Assembly: GCF_025567525.1 (NCBI RefSeq) | Contig: NZ_JAOQJY010000001.1 | Span: 186,001-250,000, forward strand | Source of the DNA: Gallintestinimicrobium propionicum | GTDB taxonomy: Bacteria > Bacillota > Clostridia > Lachnospirales > Lachnospiraceae | Length of the DNA: 64,000 bases | Direction of reading: 5' to 3' | Shown here: positions 44,169-54,374 of the stretch, one piece after another | Layout: every line of letters starts with the position of its first letter | Numbering within the stretch: the stretch's first letter is position 1 | Notes under the pieces: model-generated | What the model was told of the DNA's origin: nothing | Seen by the model: only the letters and a program-made list of their open reading frames with translations | Database searches by the model: none | Position numbers and translations under genes: made by a program

Positions 44169-45461
44169 TTATTTCTGACACAAAATGGCAGAAACGACGC
44201 CCTTTTTGACGCACTGCTGCAGGGATTTCAGGATGCCGAATTTTGCGTGCTGCCAGGTCAGTCCGCCCTGAAAATATACGGCGTAGGGAGGCTTGATCGG
44301 ACCGTCTGCGGACAGCTCGATGGAAGCGCCGGATACAAATGCCCCAGCCGCCATGATGACCTGACTGTCATAGCCGGGCATATCCCACGGCTCCGGGGTA
44401 ACGAAGCTGTCTACCGGGGCAGCGTACTGAATACCTTCACAGAAGGAAATCAGTCCTTCCGGCGTGCCGAATTCGATCGCCTGAATGATATCGTAGCGGG
44501 GGGCGTCCCCGGAGGGAACGACCTTAAAGCCGAGCTTTTCATAGAGGTTTGCCGCAAAAATCGCACCCTTTAATGCACCTGCGGTGACGGTCGGCGCCAG
44601 GAACAGTCCCTGATAAAAGGAAGGGAGCACCTGCAGCGATGCGCCGACTTCTCTTCCGAGTCCGGGAGAGGTTAAACGAAAGGCAGCATTTTCCACGCAG
44701 TCCTTTTTGCCGACGATATAGCCGCCGATCGGTGCAAGTCCGCCGCCGGGATTTTTGATCAGAGAGCCGACGCACATATCTGCACCGACGTCTGTGGGTT
44801 CGATCGTCTGGGTGAATTCGCCGTAGCAGTTATCCACCATGCAGATGATGTCCGGCTTGATGCTTTTGAGAAAAGCAATCAGCTCGCCGATCTGCTCTAC
44901 GCTCAGAGTCGGTCTGGTCTGATAGCCCTTGGATCGCTGGATCGTTGCGAGTTTAGTATTCGGATGGATGGCGTTTCTAATGCCCTCCCAGTCAAATGAA
45001 CCGTCCTCTTTTAAATCGACCTGACGGTAGCTGATGCCATATTCTTTCAGGGAACCACGGGATTTTCGGATGCCGATAACCTCTTCGAGGGTGTCATAAG
45101 GCTTTCCAACAGGGGATAACAGTTCGTCTCCCGGTCTTAAATTGCTCATCAGCGCGAGCGCGAGCGCGTGTGTTCCACAGGTGATCTGAGGACGCACCAG
45201 GGCTGCCTCGGTATGGAACAGGGACGCATAAACTGCTTCCAGCGTGTCTCTGCCGATATCGTTATAGCCGTAGCCGGTTGTGCCAAGCAAGCAGGCTTCA
45301 CTGACACGACAGTCCTGCATTGCCTTTAATACCTTCAATTGATTGTATTCTGCTGTTTTGTCGATCTCGTCAAATCGGTCTTTTAAAGAAGCAAGGGTCT
45401 GTTCCCCGTATTCATATACTTCGGGGGAAATTCCCATCGCGGTATACATATCCTGCATCAT
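44169..45461 (-). CDS. Methionine gamma-lyase-like PLP enzyme (aluminium-resistance family)
   Basis: A 430-aa fold type I PLP enzyme of the family PF06838, once called aluminium-resistance proteins. Conserved segments are CGTHALALALMSNLRPGDEL, CMVDNCYGEFTQ, and GSLIKNPGGGLAPIGGYIVG with the PLP-binding lysine. The true substrate is not established; a sulfur amino-acid lyase role is inferred from the fold. The start overlaps the miaA stop by four bases, a pairing common in Clostridia. Confidence 0.88.
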   Translation of the reverse strand: MMQDMYTAMGISPEVYEYGEQTLASLKDRFDEIDKTAEYNQLKVLKAMQDCRVSEACLLGTTGYGYNDIGRDTLEAVYASLFHTEAALVRPQITCGTHALALALMSNLRPGDELLSPVGKPYDTLEEVIGIRKSRGSLKEYGISYRQVDLKEDGSFDWEGIRNAIHPNTKLATIQRSKGYQTRPTLSVEQIGELIAFLKSIKPDIICMVDNCYGEFTQTIEPTDVGADMCVGSLIKNPGGGLAPIGGYIVGKKDCVENAAFRLTSPGLGREVGASLQVLPSFYQGLFLAPTVTAGALKGAIFAANLYEKLGFKVVPSGDAPRYDIIQAIEFGTPEGLISFCEGIQYAAPVDSFVTPEPWDMPGYDSQVIMAAGAFVSGASIELSADGPIKPPYAVYFQGGLTWQHAKFGILKSLQQCVKKGVVSAILCQK

Positions 45462-46501
45462 TGTTTTAACTCCTCTGCTTTTGTAATCAAAAACTGTAAA
45501 ATACTATTTTCATCTGGAAAGTCCTGCCTGTCAACCCATGTCACACATTTTTCCCGGCGAAACCAGGTCAGCTGGCGCTTTGCAAAGTGCCGGGTATCGC
45601 GCTTAATCAGATAAACTGCGCGTTCGAGGTCATATTCGCCCTCCAGGTAAGCCAGGATTTCCTTATAACCAAGTCCCTGCATCGACACCATCCCTCTGTG
45701 ACAGCCTTCCTGCTGCAGCCCTTTGACTTCTTCCACCAGTCCGTCTTTTAACATCTGGTCGACGCGGCGGTCAATCCGTTCATAGAGTTTTGCGCGGTCA
45801 TCCGTCAGGACAAAATAATAAAACCGATAGGCGGCGTCCCGCTGATGCTGCGCTTCATTATGCGCAGAAATCTTCCCGCCGGTCTGTTCGTGGTATTCGA
45901 GCGCCCGGATGATGCGCTTTACGTTGTTTTCGTGGATTTCTTCCGCGGCTTTCGGGTCAGCCAGAACAAGCAGCTCATGCAGCGCGTGTGCGCCGTTTGT
46001 TCTGGCATATTCTTCCAGCCGGTTTCGCAGCGATGTATCCTCTGCGTGCTCGGTAAAGTCGATATCATATAAAACGGACTGGATGTAAAAGCCTGTCCCG
46101 CCGACAAGAATCGGCATTTTATGACGGCTTAAAATATCTGAAATCGCTTCTTTTGCCAGCTTTTGAAACAGCACGACATTGAAATCCTCATCCGGGTCGA
46201 GCACGTCGATTAAATGATGGCGGATCCCTTGCATTTCCTCGGTGCGCACTTTGGCAGAGCCAACATCCATGCGCCGGTACACCTGCATGGAGTCGGCGGA
46301 AATAATTTCACCGTTCACTGCCTTTGCAAGGGCAACAGACAGGGCCGTTTTTCCGACAGCGGTCGGACCTGTCAGGATGACGAGGGGCGGCTTTGAGGGC
46401 GCACTGCCTGCGCTGGGGCAGTTTTGAATGTTGAGTCCGGTGTCGGGAGAACCTTTTTCATTATTCGCTACGCTGCAGGCAGAAGGTTGTATCTTTTCCA
46501 T
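45458..46501 (-). CDS. miaA: tRNA dimethylallyltransferase MiaA
   Basis: A 347-aa enzyme that adds a dimethylallyl group to A37 of tRNAs reading U-starting codons. The P-loop is VILTGPTAVGKTALSV; other motifs are EIISADSMQVYRRMDVGSAK, GGTGFYIQSVLYDIDF and RDTRHFAKRQLTWFRRE. An N-terminal extension of about 38 residues (SACSVANNEKGS and so on) precedes the usual start. The partner enzyme miaB lies a few genes upstream on the same strand. Confidence 0.94.
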   Translation of the reverse strand: MEKIQPSACSVANNEKGSPDTGLNIQNCPSAGSAPSKPPLVILTGPTAVGKTALSVALAKAVNGEIISADSMQVYRRMDVGSAKVRTEEMQGIRHHLIDVLDPDEDFNVVLFQKLAKEAISDILSRHKMPILVGGTGFYIQSVLYDIDFTEHAEDTSLRNRLEEYARTNGAHALHELLVLADPKAAEEIHENNVKRIIRALEYHEQTGGKISAHNEAQHQRDAAYRFYYFVLTDDRAKLYERIDRRVDQMLKDGLVEEVKGLQQEGCHRGMVSMQGLGYKEILAYLEGEYDLERAVYLIKRDTRHFAKRQLTWFRREKCVTWVDRQDFPDENSILQFLITKAEELKQ

Positions 46502-46566
46502 AAAATTTTATCTCTCCAAATTGAAAGCTATATCTCCCAGTTCTATCTTCGGGGATCGAATTCCCA

Positions 46567-48756
46567 TTACACGATTCGCTTGAATTTGCGTTCCAGCTCC
46601 TGCTTTGTCATCACAATCATTGTCGGGCGGCCGTGCGGGCAATGATATGGATTATCGAGGGTCAGAAGCTGCTCCAACAGTTCCTGCATTTCGGCAAGGC
46701 TTAAACGATTATTGCCCTTGACCGCAGATTTACAGGCCATCGTAGCGATACGTTCTGCAATCGCGGTCGGTGCATTCGGAGCCTGGCCGGTTCCCAGCTC
46801 ATCCAGAATATCCTGTAAAAATTCTGCCTCGCAGTGTCCGTACAGATCGCAGGGAACTGCGCGCATCGCATAGGAGCTGCCGCCGAAGGAATCGATTTCA
46901 AAGCCGAGCTGTTCGAAATACTCCTGATACTGTTCCAGAAGCGCTGCTTCAGCGCCCGTGAGTGTTACGATCAAAGGCGGCATCAGGTTCTGACTGACGG
47001 GCTGTTTGTCGTGAAATCGTTTCATGAGCATTTCGTATTTTACCTTTTCATGCGCCGCGTGCTGGTCGATCAAAATCATTTTATCATGATACACGGCGAT
47101 CCAGTACGTGTCAAAGATCTGACCGATAAGCTGGTATTCGTCCACCGCCTTGCGGCTAAGGATTTTTTCATCAAATAAATTCAACTGCTCTGATTTTGCA
47201 ATGTCAGGCGCCTGTGTCTCATATGCGATTCGATTCTCACGGACAGCCTGTTCGAAGCGTTTTTTCTCAAACGGCTGCGGCGGGAGAATCGCCGAATGGT
47301 GCTGGGGCCTCTGTGAGGAAACACCGACATTTTCTGATGTGCCAATCCCTGCACCGGTAGAAGAAACGGGATCTGCCGTAGCTTTGGAAAACGAATCGCT
47401 GGCAGCAGATTCTTCCTCTGTCTTTTGTGTGGACAAACCTTCCACGGCTGTATCGAGCATATTGACTTTATTAGTCAAGGCTCGGACAGTTGGCTTATTT
47501 ATGCTGTTTTCTGCACTTTGGCCGCTTATGGCCGTTGACCTGACGGGTCGGCCTTTGTATAAATTGACCATATCGGTCGATCTCTGCTTTGCCGAATCCG
47601 GCATCGGTGCTGCTGCCTGGACATCCTTACGCTCCTGCTGGCGATGTCCAGTCGGAATGCCGGAGGAAAGGAGCTTTTGTGTGAGACTGACGGCAGTTTG
47701 CTTAGATGCCTGTGCATCGCTTTTTCCCGTCCTTTTGTCGTCATCCAGCACAACCTGCGGGATCATCTCCCGGTCGTGCAGTGCTTTCTGCACCTGCTCT
47801 TCCAGAAAATCGAACACCCTGCGGTTATCCGAAAAGCGCACTTCCATTTTGGATGGATGGACGTTGACATCTACCTGTTCGGTATCGATCTGCAGATGGA
47901 GGTATGCCATCGGAAATTTATGCTGCATCAGATAGGCCTGATAGCCGCTCTCCAATCCTTTTGAGAGCACCTGGCTTTTGATATAGCGGTTGTTGACAAA
48001 GAAAAATTCGAAATTGCGATTCGGGCGTACCAGCTGCGGACTGCCAAGGAACCCTTTTACAGAAAATCCGTTGCCGAAAGCCTCAAACGGAAAAATTTCC
48101 TTTGCGATTTCGCGGCCGTAAATCCGATAGATGACCTCCTTTAAATCTCCGCTGCCGGAGGTGGAAAAACGAGTCTGGCGGTTGATCTGGAACGTAAAAG
48201 AAATATCCGGTCTGGAAAGCGCCATGTGCTCCATCAGATCTGCAATGTAGCCGCCCTCCGTCGCCGGCGTTTTTAAAAACTTCTTACGGGCGGGTGTGTT
48301 ATAGAACAAATCGCGGACAAGGATCGTCGTGCCCTCCGGCGCACCGATTTCCGAAAAATCCGCTTCCCGCTCGCCTTCGATGCAATAGCGAACGCCAACT
48401 AAGGAATCCTTCGTGCGCGTGATCAGCTCGACCATCGAAACGGCGCAGATGCTGGAAAGCGCCTCCCCTCGAAACCCCAGGCTATGAATCCGGCTCAAAT
48501 CCTCTACGCCGCGGATTTTGCTCGTCGCATGGCGTAAAAAGGCTTTCCGGATCTGCGCCTTTTCAATTCCAGAGCCATTATCCGTAACCCGGATAAACGA
48601 AGTTCCGCCATCCTTGATTTCGACCGTGACAGCGGTTGCACCCGCATCACAGGCATTTTCCACCAGCTCCTTGACCACACTGGAGGGGCGTTCCACCACT
48701 TCTCCCGCTGCAATCTGGTCAATGGTTTTATTGTCCAGAACCATAATTTCAGCCAT
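46567..48756 (-). CDS. mutL: DNA mismatch repair protein MutL (endonuclease type)
   Basis: A 729-aa MutL. The GHKL ATPase shows KELVENACDAGATAV, IRVTDNGSGIEKAQI and HSLGFRGEALSSI. After a variable linker (about 350-530) the C-terminal domain carries DQHAAHEKVKYE, the DQHAx2Ex4E metal motif, with ACKSAVKG and CPHGRPT. These mark a MutL that nicks DNA itself, expected where no MutH exists. It follows mutS by 15 bases. Confidence 0.95.
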   Translation of the reverse strand: MAEIMVLDNKTIDQIAAGEVVERPSSVVKELVENACDAGATAVTVEIKDGGTSFIRVTDNGSGIEKAQIRKAFLRHATSKIRGVEDLSRIHSLGFRGEALSSICAVSMVELITRTKDSLVGVRYCIEGEREADFSEIGAPEGTTILVRDLFYNTPARKKFLKTPATEGGYIADLMEHMALSRPDISFTFQINRQTRFSTSGSGDLKEVIYRIYGREIAKEIFPFEAFGNGFSVKGFLGSPQLVRPNRNFEFFFVNNRYIKSQVLSKGLESGYQAYLMQHKFPMAYLHLQIDTEQVDVNVHPSKMEVRFSDNRRVFDFLEEQVQKALHDREMIPQVVLDDDKRTGKSDAQASKQTAVSLTQKLLSSGIPTGHRQQERKDVQAAAPMPDSAKQRSTDMVNLYKGRPVRSTAISGQSAENSINKPTVRALTNKVNMLDTAVEGLSTQKTEEESAASDSFSKATADPVSSTGAGIGTSENVGVSSQRPQHHSAILPPQPFEKKRFEQAVRENRIAYETQAPDIAKSEQLNLFDEKILSRKAVDEYQLIGQIFDTYWIAVYHDKMILIDQHAAHEKVKYEMLMKRFHDKQPVSQNLMPPLIVTLTGAEAALLEQYQEYFEQLGFEIDSFGGSSYAMRAVPCDLYGHCEAEFLQDILDELGTGQAPNAPTAIAERIATMACKSAVKGNNRLSLAEMQELLEQLLTLDNPYHCPHGRPTMIVMTKQELERKFKRIV

Positions 48757-48771
48757 ATGTAAAATTCCCCC

Positions 48772-51426
48772 TTATCCGTTTCCCCAGCGGTTTTTAAGCT
48801 TGTTCTGCAGCCGATAAAGCGTGTTGAGCGCATCGAGCGGCGTCAGCGTCTGGATGTCGACGTTTTTTAATTCCTCGAGAACGTCCTCATCCTTGACCGT
48901 ATCGAAGAGGGAAAACTGTTCCAGATCCACTTCATCGTAATGCTTTTGTTTCTTTGCCGTCGTGTCTGTATCCACGGAAATGCTCTGTACTTTTTCTGTA
49001 ATGTCGTTGTCGGAAAGCTGCTTGACGATTTCCTTTGCGCGGTCGATAACCATATCCGGGACACCTGCAAGCCGAGCCACCTGAATGCCGTAGCTCTTAT
49101 CTGCGCCTCCCTTGATGATTTTACGCAAAAAAACGATATCGTCGCCCTTTTCCTTGACCGCGATACAGTAATTGTTGACGTTGCCGATCTTGCCTTCCAG
49201 CTCGGTCAGCTCGTGATAATGCGTTGCAAACAGCGTCTTTGCCCCCAAAAGCTTTCGGTTACTGATGTGCTCGATCACCGCCCAGGCGATGGAAAGACCG
49301 TCAAATGTCGACGTGCCTCTGCCGATTTCATCCAACACAAGAAGGCTTTTGGACGTTGCGTTGCGCAGAATATTTGCGACTTCGTTCATCTCGACCATAA
49401 AGGTAGACTGACCGCTTGCCAGATCATCGGATGCGCCCACGCGGGTGAAAATCCGGTCGACAATGCCGATATTTGCCGTTTTTGCCGGCACAAAGCTGCC
49501 GATCTGGGCGAGCAGCACGATCAGTGCGGTCTGACGCATATAGGTGGATTTACCAGCCATATTGGGGCCTGTGATAATCGCAATGCAATGCTTCTGGTTA
49601 TCCAGATAGGTGTCATTGGAAATGAACATATCGTGGTCGGTCATCTGTTCAACAACGGGGTGCCGGCCGTCTCGGATATCGATTACGCCCTTTTCATTCA
49701 GGACCGGGCGGACATAGTGATTTCGCTCCGCAACAAGTGCAAGGGAGGCAAAGACATCCAGGCGGGCAATTGCCTTTGCCGTGCGCTGGATACGTTCGAT
49801 CTGCGCGGCAATCTGCTCCCGCACGCTGCAGAATTTATCATATTCCAGTCCCGTCAGCTTGTCTTCGGCATTCAAAATCATATCCTCAAGTTCTTTTAAC
49901 CGTGGCATGGAATAACGCTCCGCGTTTGTCAGCGTCTGCTTACGCACATAATCGTCCGGCACCATATCCTTATAGGAATTAGTGACTTCCAGATAATAGC
50001 CGAATACCTTGTTATATTTGATTTTGAGGTTTTTGATCCCGGTGCGTTCCCGTTCCTGCTCTTCCAGCTCTGCCAGCCAGGTTTTGCCCTCTGTTTTGGC
50101 AGCGCGCAGCTGGTCGATCGTCTCGTCGAAGCCCTCTTTGATCATGCCGCCCTCACGGATGGAAATCGGAGGCTCTTCGACAATTGCCTCTTCGATCAGC
50201 GTGCACAAATCCTGCAATGCGTCGATATCGTTTTCGATTTTTACCAGTTCCTCGGAATGAAAATCCTCCAGCACGCTTTTGATCGGCGGCAGCATCTGCA
50301 TGGAATTACGGAATGCGATCAGATCCCTCGGGTTCGCTGTTTTGTAGCTGACTTTACCCAGCAGGCGTTCCAGATCGTAAACCGCGTTTAAATATTCGCG
50401 GATTTCTTCGCGGGACATTGGATTTTTCAGCAGCTCGTCGACCGCGTCCAGGCGCAGGTTCATCTCCTTCTTCGCAATCAGTGGCTGCTCGATCCAGCTG
50501 CGCATCATGCGAGCACCCATGGCGGTTTTCGTCTTGTCCAGAACCCATAACAGGGAACCGCGCTTTTGCTTTTCGCGCAGCGTTTCCGTCAGCTCCAGAT
50601 TCCGGCGTGTGGAGGAATCCAGCAGCATGTATTTGTTCGTCAGATACGGATCGATATGGGTAAAATGCGCCAGACTGGTTTTCTGTGTGTCATACAGATA
50701 CTGCATCAGACCGCCCGCCGCGATCAGGCCGTTCGCAAATTCCTCGAGGCCAAGACCGATCAGCGAAGAGACATGGAAATGCTTCTGCAGGCATTTGCGG
50801 CACAAATCTTCATCAAAATAGTGCGGATCGAGGGAATAAACCGTGATATGTAGACGGTTTCTCAGATCTTCGATATCCACACCGCTCATCAAAAACGCGT
50901 CGTTGCAGATGATTTCCGACGGGTGATATTTGTTGATTTCATCCAGCAGCTTTTTGGCGTCCTCCACCTCGGTCACATAATAGTCCCCGGTTGTGACATC
51001 CGCGATGGACAGTCCTGTTTTTCCGGTAAAATAGGCAACGCACATCAGATAATTGTTTTTGGATTCCTCCAGCGCCTGGACGTCTAAGTTGGTGCCGGGG
51101 GTGACGATGCGCACGACATCCCGCTTTACCAGTCCTTTTGCGAGTTTCGGGTCTTCCATCTGTTCACAGATCGCTACTTTATAGCCTTTGGAAACCAGTC
51201 TGTCCAGATAGCTCTCCACTGCATGATAGGGAACTCCGCACATGGGGGCACGTTCTTCCAGACCGCAGTTTTTTCCGGTCAGCGTAATTTCCAGCTCTTT
51301 CGACGCGGTCAGTGCATCGTCAAAGAACATTTCATAAAAATCGCCCAGACGGTAAAAAAGAATGCAGTCCGGATACTGTTTTTTCGTTTCCAGATATTGC
51401 TGCATCATCGGTGTTAATTCCGCCAT
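48772..51426 (-). CDS. mutS: DNA mismatch repair protein MutS
   Basis: An 884-aa mismatch sensor of normal length. The mismatch-binding F-x-E motif lies in YRLGDFYEMFFDDA near residue 38. The ATPase domain has TGPNMAGKSTYMRQT (Walker A) and LLVLDEIGRGTSTFDG (Walker B and signature). The C-terminal end includes a dimer/tetramer tail. It leads the mutS-mutL-miaA row, with a palindromic promoter region upstream. Confidence 0.96.
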   Translation of the reverse strand: MAELTPMMQQYLETKKQYPDCILFYRLGDFYEMFFDDALTASKELEITLTGKNCGLEERAPMCGVPYHAVESYLDRLVSKGYKVAICEQMEDPKLAKGLVKRDVVRIVTPGTNLDVQALEESKNNYLMCVAYFTGKTGLSIADVTTGDYYVTEVEDAKKLLDEINKYHPSEIICNDAFLMSGVDIEDLRNRLHITVYSLDPHYFDEDLCRKCLQKHFHVSSLIGLGLEEFANGLIAAGGLMQYLYDTQKTSLAHFTHIDPYLTNKYMLLDSSTRRNLELTETLREKQKRGSLLWVLDKTKTAMGARMMRSWIEQPLIAKKEMNLRLDAVDELLKNPMSREEIREYLNAVYDLERLLGKVSYKTANPRDLIAFRNSMQMLPPIKSVLEDFHSEELVKIENDIDALQDLCTLIEEAIVEEPPISIREGGMIKEGFDETIDQLRAAKTEGKTWLAELEEQERERTGIKNLKIKYNKVFGYYLEVTNSYKDMVPDDYVRKQTLTNAERYSMPRLKELEDMILNAEDKLTGLEYDKFCSVREQIAAQIERIQRTAKAIARLDVFASLALVAERNHYVRPVLNEKGVIDIRDGRHPVVEQMTDHDMFISNDTYLDNQKHCIAIITGPNMAGKSTYMRQTALIVLLAQIGSFVPAKTANIGIVDRIFTRVGASDDLASGQSTFMVEMNEVANILRNATSKSLLVLDEIGRGTSTFDGLSIAWAVIEHISNRKLLGAKTLFATHYHELTELEGKIGNVNNYCIAVKEKGDDIVFLRKIIKGGADKSYGIQVARLAGVPDMVIDRAKEIVKQLSDNDITEKVQSISVDTDTTAKKQKHYDEVDLEQFSLFDTVKDEDVLEELKNVDIQTLTPLDALNTLYRLQNKLKNRWGNG

Positions 51427-51486
51427 CGGTATGTATTCTCCTTTTTCAAGTCAGAATTTCAAAACTTCTGTCAGTTCTTTCGAACA

Positions 51487-51506
51487 GGTAACATTATAAT
51501 GTTGCC
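51487..51506. promoter_or_regulatory. 20-bp palindrome over a -10 box upstream of mutS
   Basis: GGTAACATTATAATGTTGCC is a near-perfect palindrome (one mismatched pair) that contains TATAAT, about 60 bases before the mutS start. On the minus strand a weak CTGTGA box lies 16 bases upstream of TATAAT. It could be a mutS promoter with an operator laid over it; no regulator is evident. It does not fit the Bacillus LexA box. Confidence 0.4.
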
Positions 51507-51514
51507 GAATCCTT

Positions 51515-52876
51515 TCACAGCGTTTTCATGTCCGCATGGACGCTCTTCCGAACGATAAAAAAGCAGATGACCTGCATGAGAATCGTCAGAATCCAGGACA
51601 CCGGATAGGATAGGAACAAGATATCCAGAGAACGGTGATACGGGAAAATCCAGAAAATCCAGACAATTCGCGTTCCGACAGTTCCTATAATCGATAAAAT
51701 CATGGGCACGGCAGAACGTCCCATCCCGCGCAGCGCGCCCGGAATCAGATCCATAATTCCGCATAAAAAGTACGTCACGGTCGTAAAGCTCAGAATCTCA
51801 ACGCCGCACGAAATAACCGCAGAACTCTCCGTATAGATCTGCAGAAGCTGTGGTCCGAAAAACCATGCACAGCAGCCCATGGTCAGGGAAAACGCACAGG
51901 ATAAAATCAGACAGTCGATTAAAACGCGGTCCATCCGCTTCGTTTTTCCCGCGCCGTAATTCTGGCTGGTAAAGCTCATGCACGCCTGCGTCACAGAGTT
52001 GACTGAAGTGTATAAAAATCCGAAGATATTGTTCGCCGCGGTGTATCCTGCCATTGCAATCGAGCCAAAGGAATTGACCGAGGACTGCAGCAGGACGTTG
52101 GAAAAGTTGATGACGGTGCTCTGAATTCCTGCCGGGATTCCGACCTGGAAAATCTGGAGGACATAGATGCTCTTGAGACCCAGCTTCGAAAAGCGGAATT
52201 GATAACAGCCCTGCGTCCGATACAGGCAGGTCAAAACCATAATACAGGAAAGCAGCTGAGAAATGACAGTTGCAATCGCAACGCCTTCTACCGCCATATG
52301 GAAGCAGATGACAAAAATCATATTTAAGCCTGCATTGACCAGTCCGGACACAACTAAAAATAACAGCGGACGTTTTGTATCCCCCACTGCCCTTAAAATA
52401 GCCGCACCATAATTATAAAGCATGAAAAAAGGCATGCCGATAAAATAAATTTTCATATAGAGGGCTGCCAGATCGATGACGTCGTCCGGCGTCCCCATCC
52501 ATTCGAGGGCTGTCCTGGAAAAGAATAGTCCGGCAAATGCCATCAAAATTCCGCTGATCAAAGCGAGCGTCAGGGAGCTATGTACCGTTTCCGACATTTC
52601 CCGCTCCTTCCCGGCTGCATAATAGCGGGCAGCGAGGACATTGGAGCCTAAGGAAATGCCGATAAAAAGGTTGGTAAATACATTGATGAGGGCGGTTGTA
52701 GAACCGACAGCCGCCAATGATTCGCTTCCGGCAAAGCGGCCGACTACAATAATGTCGACCGCATTGAACATCAGCTGTAAAATACCGGAAAGCATTAACG
52801 GAATGGAGAAGGAAATCAGCTTGTCCATCAGCGTTCCGTTGCACATATCGATTTCAAAGCTTTTTGTCTGTTTCAT
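51515..52876 (-). CDS. MATE-family efflux transporter
   Basis: A 453-aa multidrug/toxin extrusion protein with about twelve membrane helices. Family features: LISFSIPLMLSGILQLMFNAVDIIV near the start, FAGSESLAAVGSTTAL, YLCGIMDLIPGALRGMGRSA near the end. It is a cation-coupled exporter of unknown substrate. The ATG at 52876 overlaps the miaB stop (ATGA), favoured over a start at 52921 inside miaB. Genes for efflux next to miaB and mutS are seen in other Clostridia, without known meaning. Confidence 0.9.
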   Translation of the reverse strand: MKQTKSFEIDMCNGTLMDKLISFSIPLMLSGILQLMFNAVDIIVVGRFAGSESLAAVGSTTALINVFTNLFIGISLGSNVLAARYYAAGKEREMSETVHSSLTLALISGILMAFAGLFFSRTALEWMGTPDDVIDLAALYMKIYFIGMPFFMLYNYGAAILRAVGDTKRPLLFLVVSGLVNAGLNMIFVICFHMAVEGVAIATVISQLLSCIMVLTCLYRTQGCYQFRFSKLGLKSIYVLQIFQVGIPAGIQSTVINFSNVLLQSSVNSFGSIAMAGYTAANNIFGFLYTSVNSVTQACMSFTSQNYGAGKTKRMDRVLIDCLILSCAFSLTMGCCAWFFGPQLLQIYTESSAVISCGVEILSFTTVTYFLCGIMDLIPGALRGMGRSAVPMILSIIGTVGTRIVWIFWIFPYHRSLDILFLSYPVSWILTILMQVICFFIVRKSVHADMKTL

Positions 52877-54330
52877 TTTGTTTCTTCCACCCTGTGCCCC
52901 GTGTAATAAAAGCCGTGGCACTCTTCCAGCTTCACCGGTACGATCTGCCCGATCAGGTCAGCACTTCCGGGAAAATGTACAATCGTGTTATTGGACAGCC
53001 TTCCGGTGACGAGAGAAGCATCCTGTTCGTTTACTTCTTCCACAAGGGCAGTAAGGGTCTGGCCCTGCAGGCGTGCGACCTGTTTGCGTGCAGTTTCCTG
53101 AACTGCCTCCAGCACACGGTCAAAGCCCGCGTGAACCTCTTCTTCCGGAACCTGCTCCATCGCCGCTGCGGGGGTTCCGGTCCGGACAGAATAGATAAAG
53201 GTAAACGCGTTGTCAAAACCGACCTTCCGGATCACGTCGATGGTATCGTCCACGTCCTCTGCTGTTTCTCCCGGGAAGCCGACCATGATATCCGTCGTCA
53301 GCGAAATATCTGGGATTTCGCGGCGGATTTTGGCTGCAAGCTCCAGATACTGTTCTTTCGTATAACGGCGGTTCATTGCCTTTAAAATCTTCGTAGAGCC
53401 GGACTGCAGCGGAAGGTGCAGATGTCTGCAGATCTTATCCGAGTTTTTCATGACCTCGATCAGCTCGTCGGAAAGATCCTTCGGATGGGATGTCATGAAC
53501 CGGATGCGCTTGATTTTATCGATTTTTTCTACTTCCTGCAAAAGCTGTGCGAAGGAAATTTCATCTTCCAGGTTTTTACCGTAGGAGTTGACATTCTGAC
53601 CAAGCAGCATAATTTCCACAACGCCGTCGTCTGCGAGTCTTTCGATCTCCTGCAAAATTTCCTTCGGGCGTCTGCTCTTTTCTCGTCCGCGGACATACGG
53701 AACAATACAGTAGGTGCAGAAATTGTTGCAGCCGAACATGATATTGATGCCGGATTTAAACGGATATTTGCGCTCTACCGGGAGGTCTTCCACGATCTGA
53801 TCGGAATCCTTCCAGATGTCGATGACCATGCCGCTGCTCTCAAACATGCGGCATAACAGCTCTGCAAATTTGAAAATATTGTGCGTGCCGAATATCAGGT
53901 CAATGAACCGATAGCTTTTCTGCAGTTTATCAATCACGTTCTGCTCCTGCATCATACAGCCGCACAACGCGATCTTTTTGTGGGGATTTTTGCGCTTCAT
54001 ACTGTTGCAGAAGCCAAGCCTGCCGTATACGCGCTGGTTGGCATTATCGCGCACGGTGCAGGTATTGTAGATGACAAAGTCTGCCTCCTCACTGTCGCTT
54101 AAGGTGTAGCCGACCTGTTCCAGAATGCCGGAAAGCTTTTCGGAGTCGCGGGCATTCATCTGGCAGCCAAAGGTCACGACGTCGGCGGTCAGGGGATGTC
54201 CTGCAAGCTCCTCCTGCTCCTTTACATACTGTCTGCATTTGGCGATAAAATAATACTGACGCTCCGGTTCCGATACAGGGGGCTCCTGGGTCAGATCGAT
54301 GCTGTTAAAGTCAATGTTTTCGTACATCAT
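52873..54330 (-). CDS. miaB: tRNA methylthiotransferase MiaB
   Basis: A radical-SAM enzyme of about 485 aa that adds a methylthio group to i6A37 of tRNA. The N-terminal UPF0004 domain has VTFGCQMNARDSEKL; the radical-SAM motif is NNFCTYCIVPYVRGRE (Cx3Cx2C); the TRAM domain is at the C-terminus (GQTLTALVEEV). The start is uncertain: a GTG at 54378 overlaps the pepT stop, whereas ATG 54330 fits the normal family N-terminus better. It makes the product of MiaA, encoded four genes on. Confidence 0.93.
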   Translation of the reverse strand: MMYENIDFNSIDLTQEPPVSEPERQYYFIAKCRQYVKEQEELAGHPLTADVVTFGCQMNARDSEKLSGILEQVGYTLSDSEEADFVIYNTCTVRDNANQRVYGRLGFCNSMKRKNPHKKIALCGCMMQEQNVIDKLQKSYRFIDLIFGTHNIFKFAELLCRMFESSGMVIDIWKDSDQIVEDLPVERKYPFKSGINIMFGCNNFCTYCIVPYVRGREKSRRPKEILQEIERLADDGVVEIMLLGQNVNSYGKNLEDEISFAQLLQEVEKIDKIKRIRFMTSHPKDLSDELIEVMKNSDKICRHLHLPLQSGSTKILKAMNRRYTKEQYLELAAKIRREIPDISLTTDIMVGFPGETAEDVDDTIDVIRKVGFDNAFTFIYSVRTGTPAAAMEQVPEEEVHAGFDRVLEAVQETARKQVARLQGQTLTALVEEVNEQDASLVTGRLSNNTIVHFPGSADLIGQIVPVKLEECHGFYYTGHRVEETK

Positions 54331-54374
54331 AAGGGAAGTTGTGTTTCCTTTCCGTTCTTTATATTGTGGTAATC

